Shown here piece by piece: positions 62,939 to 64,000 of a DNA stretch of 64,000 nucleotides; position 1 is the stretch's first letter; each line of letters opens with the position of its first letter. Origin of the DNA: Wenyingzhuangia sp. 2_MG-2023. Lineage in GTDB: Bacteria > Bacteroidota > Bacteroidia > Flavobacteriales > Flavobacteriaceae. The DNA lies in contig NZ_JAUOSB010000001.1 in NCBI RefSeq assembly GCF_030548295.1, positions 248,001 to 312,000 on the forward strand, written 5' to 3'. Made by a program: the position numbers and the translations under genes. The notes under the pieces are model-generated. The model did no database searches. It was not told where the DNA came from and saw only the letters and a list, made by a program, of their open reading frames with translations.

Positions 62939-64000
62939 ATGCTTCACAAAATATGGAGATACAGTCATTTTTATCTGACTGTATCTTCTTCTTTATTTTT
63001 ACTCTTAGCTTCCGTAACTGGAGCTTTTTTGGCTTTTAAGCCTATACAAGATACGCTTCAACCTTATTACATTCATCAGGCAGAAGACATTCCTTTATCT
63101 GAATTGATAAACACACTAACCCACACCTATGATGAAGTGCTGGATGTAGAAATAGATGCTGATTATTTTGTAAAAGCAACTGTGTTTAGCAGTAAAGCAG
63201 ATGGCCAATTTTATATTGATCCTAAAAATGGTAACACTTTAACTAGCATTCCTAAACCCAATCCTTTTTTTGAGTTTTTAACCAATTTTCATCGTTCTTT
63301 ATTTTTAAAAACTCCAGGGAGAGTTTTTGTAGGAATCACCTCTTTTTTACTTTTTTTAATTGCCATCACTGGTTTATTACTAGCTATTAAAAGACAAGGA
63401 GGAGTTGTTAAGCTTTGTTCTAAAATGATTAAAGATGGATCCATACAATACAATCACGTAGCCTTAGGTAGATTGTTGTTAATTCCCATTGTAATTATTG
63501 CTTTTACGGGAACGTATTTGTCGATGGAAAAACTGTCTTTACTTCCTAAAACCAAAGCTAAAGCTCAGCATTTTAACACCTCTAACAAAACAACACTTAC
63601 TTTTGCTGAGTTTGATATTTTTAAAAACACCACACTTAAAGACATCACAAAATTAGAATTTCCTTTTTCTACCGATGAAGAAGATTATTTTATCCTAAAC
63701 GTACACGATAAAGAACTTAAAATTCACCAAAAAACAGGAGCTGCTGTTCAAGAAACTCGCTATCCTTTTATTCAAATTTTATCAGCATTCAGTTTTAAAT
63801 TACATACAGGAACAGGGAGTGTTCTTTGGTCTATCATTTTATTAATAAGCTCTTTAGGGGTTTTATATTTTATGTATTCTGGAGCAATCATTTCTTTTCA
63901 GAGATTGCGTTCTAAAACCAAAAATAAATTTAAAGCCTCCGAAGCAGAATACATTATTTTAATAGGGTCAGAAAATGGAAGTACCAAAAGATTAGGAAAA
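62939..64000 (+). CDS. PepSY-domain membrane protein fused to a flavodoxin domain (C-terminus cut)
   Basis: About 354 residues are visible, and the frame is open to the window edge. It starts MLHKIWRYSHFYLTVSSSLF. PepSY-type transmembrane segments are seen at about 10-35, 120-150 and 165-190, and the fourth span contains FKLHTGTGSVLWSIILLIS. The histidines in NFHRSLFLKTPGR and KLHTG fit the heme-ligand positions of the family. The last visible part, AEYIILIGSENGSTKRLGK, reads like the start of a flavodoxin/diflavin reductase. The protein should carry electrons from NADPH to the periplasm, with DUF2271 as partner. Confidence 0.85.
   Translation, partial: MLHKIWRYSHFYLTVSSSLFLLLASVTGAFLAFKPIQDTLQPYYIHQAEDIPLSELINTLTHTYDEVLDVEIDADYFVKATVFSSKADGQFYIDPKNGNTLTSIPKPNPFFEFLTNFHRSLFLKTPGRVFVGITSFLLFLIAITGLLLAIKRQGGVVKLCSKMIKDGSIQYNHVALGRLLLIPIVIIAFTGTYLSMEKLSLLPKTKAKAQHFNTSNKTTLTFAEFDIFKNTTLKDITKLEFPFSTDEEDYFILNVHDKELKIHQKTGAAVQETRYPFIQILSAFSFKLHTGTGSVLWSIILLISSLGVLYFMYSGAIISFQRLRSKTKNKFKASEAEYIILIGSENGSTKRLGK

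Noticed and set aside
1-64000. CRISPR arrays, tRNA/rRNA genes, riboswitches, insertion sequences and prophage
   Set aside because: I found no regularly spaced repeats, no cloverleaf-like gene, no transposase or phage genes, and no leader that fits a known riboswitch. A covariance-model search would be needed to exclude small RNAs fully.

Overview
The window is chromosomal DNA from a member of the Bacteroidota, most likely a marine Flavobacteriaceae. The support is low GC, the fused SecD-SecF, a SusC/SusD pair with a FecI-type sigma factor and FecR, many lipoproteins, the block CBS protein / nadK / DUF6089 / uppS / bamA / ompH / ompH / murI, and repeated TAnnTTTG -7 promoter boxes. I saw no tRNA, rRNA, CRISPR array, prophage or insertion sequence. 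Most genes are ordinary chromosomal genes; the accessory interest lies in four loci.

Layout. 1-4.3 kb (minus): a translationally coupled chain rarA, GNAT/FemAB-like acyltransferase, DegT sugar aminotransferase and a glycosyltransferase cut by the window edge, apparently for a surface amino sugar. 4.4-5.7 kb: an OsmC protein, PAP2 phosphatase and tatA. 5.9-13 kb (minus): a beta-barrel protein, a complete RND efflux operon (adaptor, pump, outer-membrane factor) and a small acidic secreted protein. 13.3-18.6 kb: secDF, hpt, adk, obg. 18.7-28.3 kb: ECF sigma factor, FecR, SusC, SusD, HEXXH lipoprotein and DUF4302 lipoprotein, a nutrient-uptake locus whose sigma gene has no normal start codon. 28.5-34.4 kb: beta-barrel protein, PAS histidine kinase, DUF4202 protein, divergent NarL-type response regulator (three phased TTACGTA sites between them), yifB and an EamA transporter.

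34.6-37.5 kb: a small CxxxC protein, then four consecutive lipoproteins (YHYH, YwqK-like, SCO1-like, EF-hand). The first and last are preceded by nearly the same 55-bp leader, suggesting one regulon with a metal or redox theme. 37.5-48.1 kb: trigger factor, an alpha/beta hydrolase, pdxJ, then the conserved CBS-to-murI envelope block. 48.2-56.9 kb: orphan beta-helix lipoprotein, gamma-carbonic-anhydrase-like protein, map, methyltransferase, apbE, OmpA lipoprotein, gpmI and an AraC regulator.

57-64 kb (plus, running off the end): TonB-dependent receptor, DUF4374 lipoprotein, secreted ankyrin-repeat protein, DUF2271 protein and a PepSY membrane protein that runs into a flavodoxin domain. The DUF2271 protein carries a near-ideal ApbE flavinylation motif (DAITGAT), and an apbE gene lies about 4 kb upstream. 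I read this as a reductive metal (probably iron-chelate) uptake system: the receptor imports the chelate, the PepSY-flavodoxin protein passes cytoplasmic electrons across the inner membrane, and the covalent flavin of DUF2271 relays them in the periplasm. The divergent AraC regulator probably acts through two TTGCGTTAT repeats spaced 21 bp in the shared promoter. This is the most interesting system in the window.
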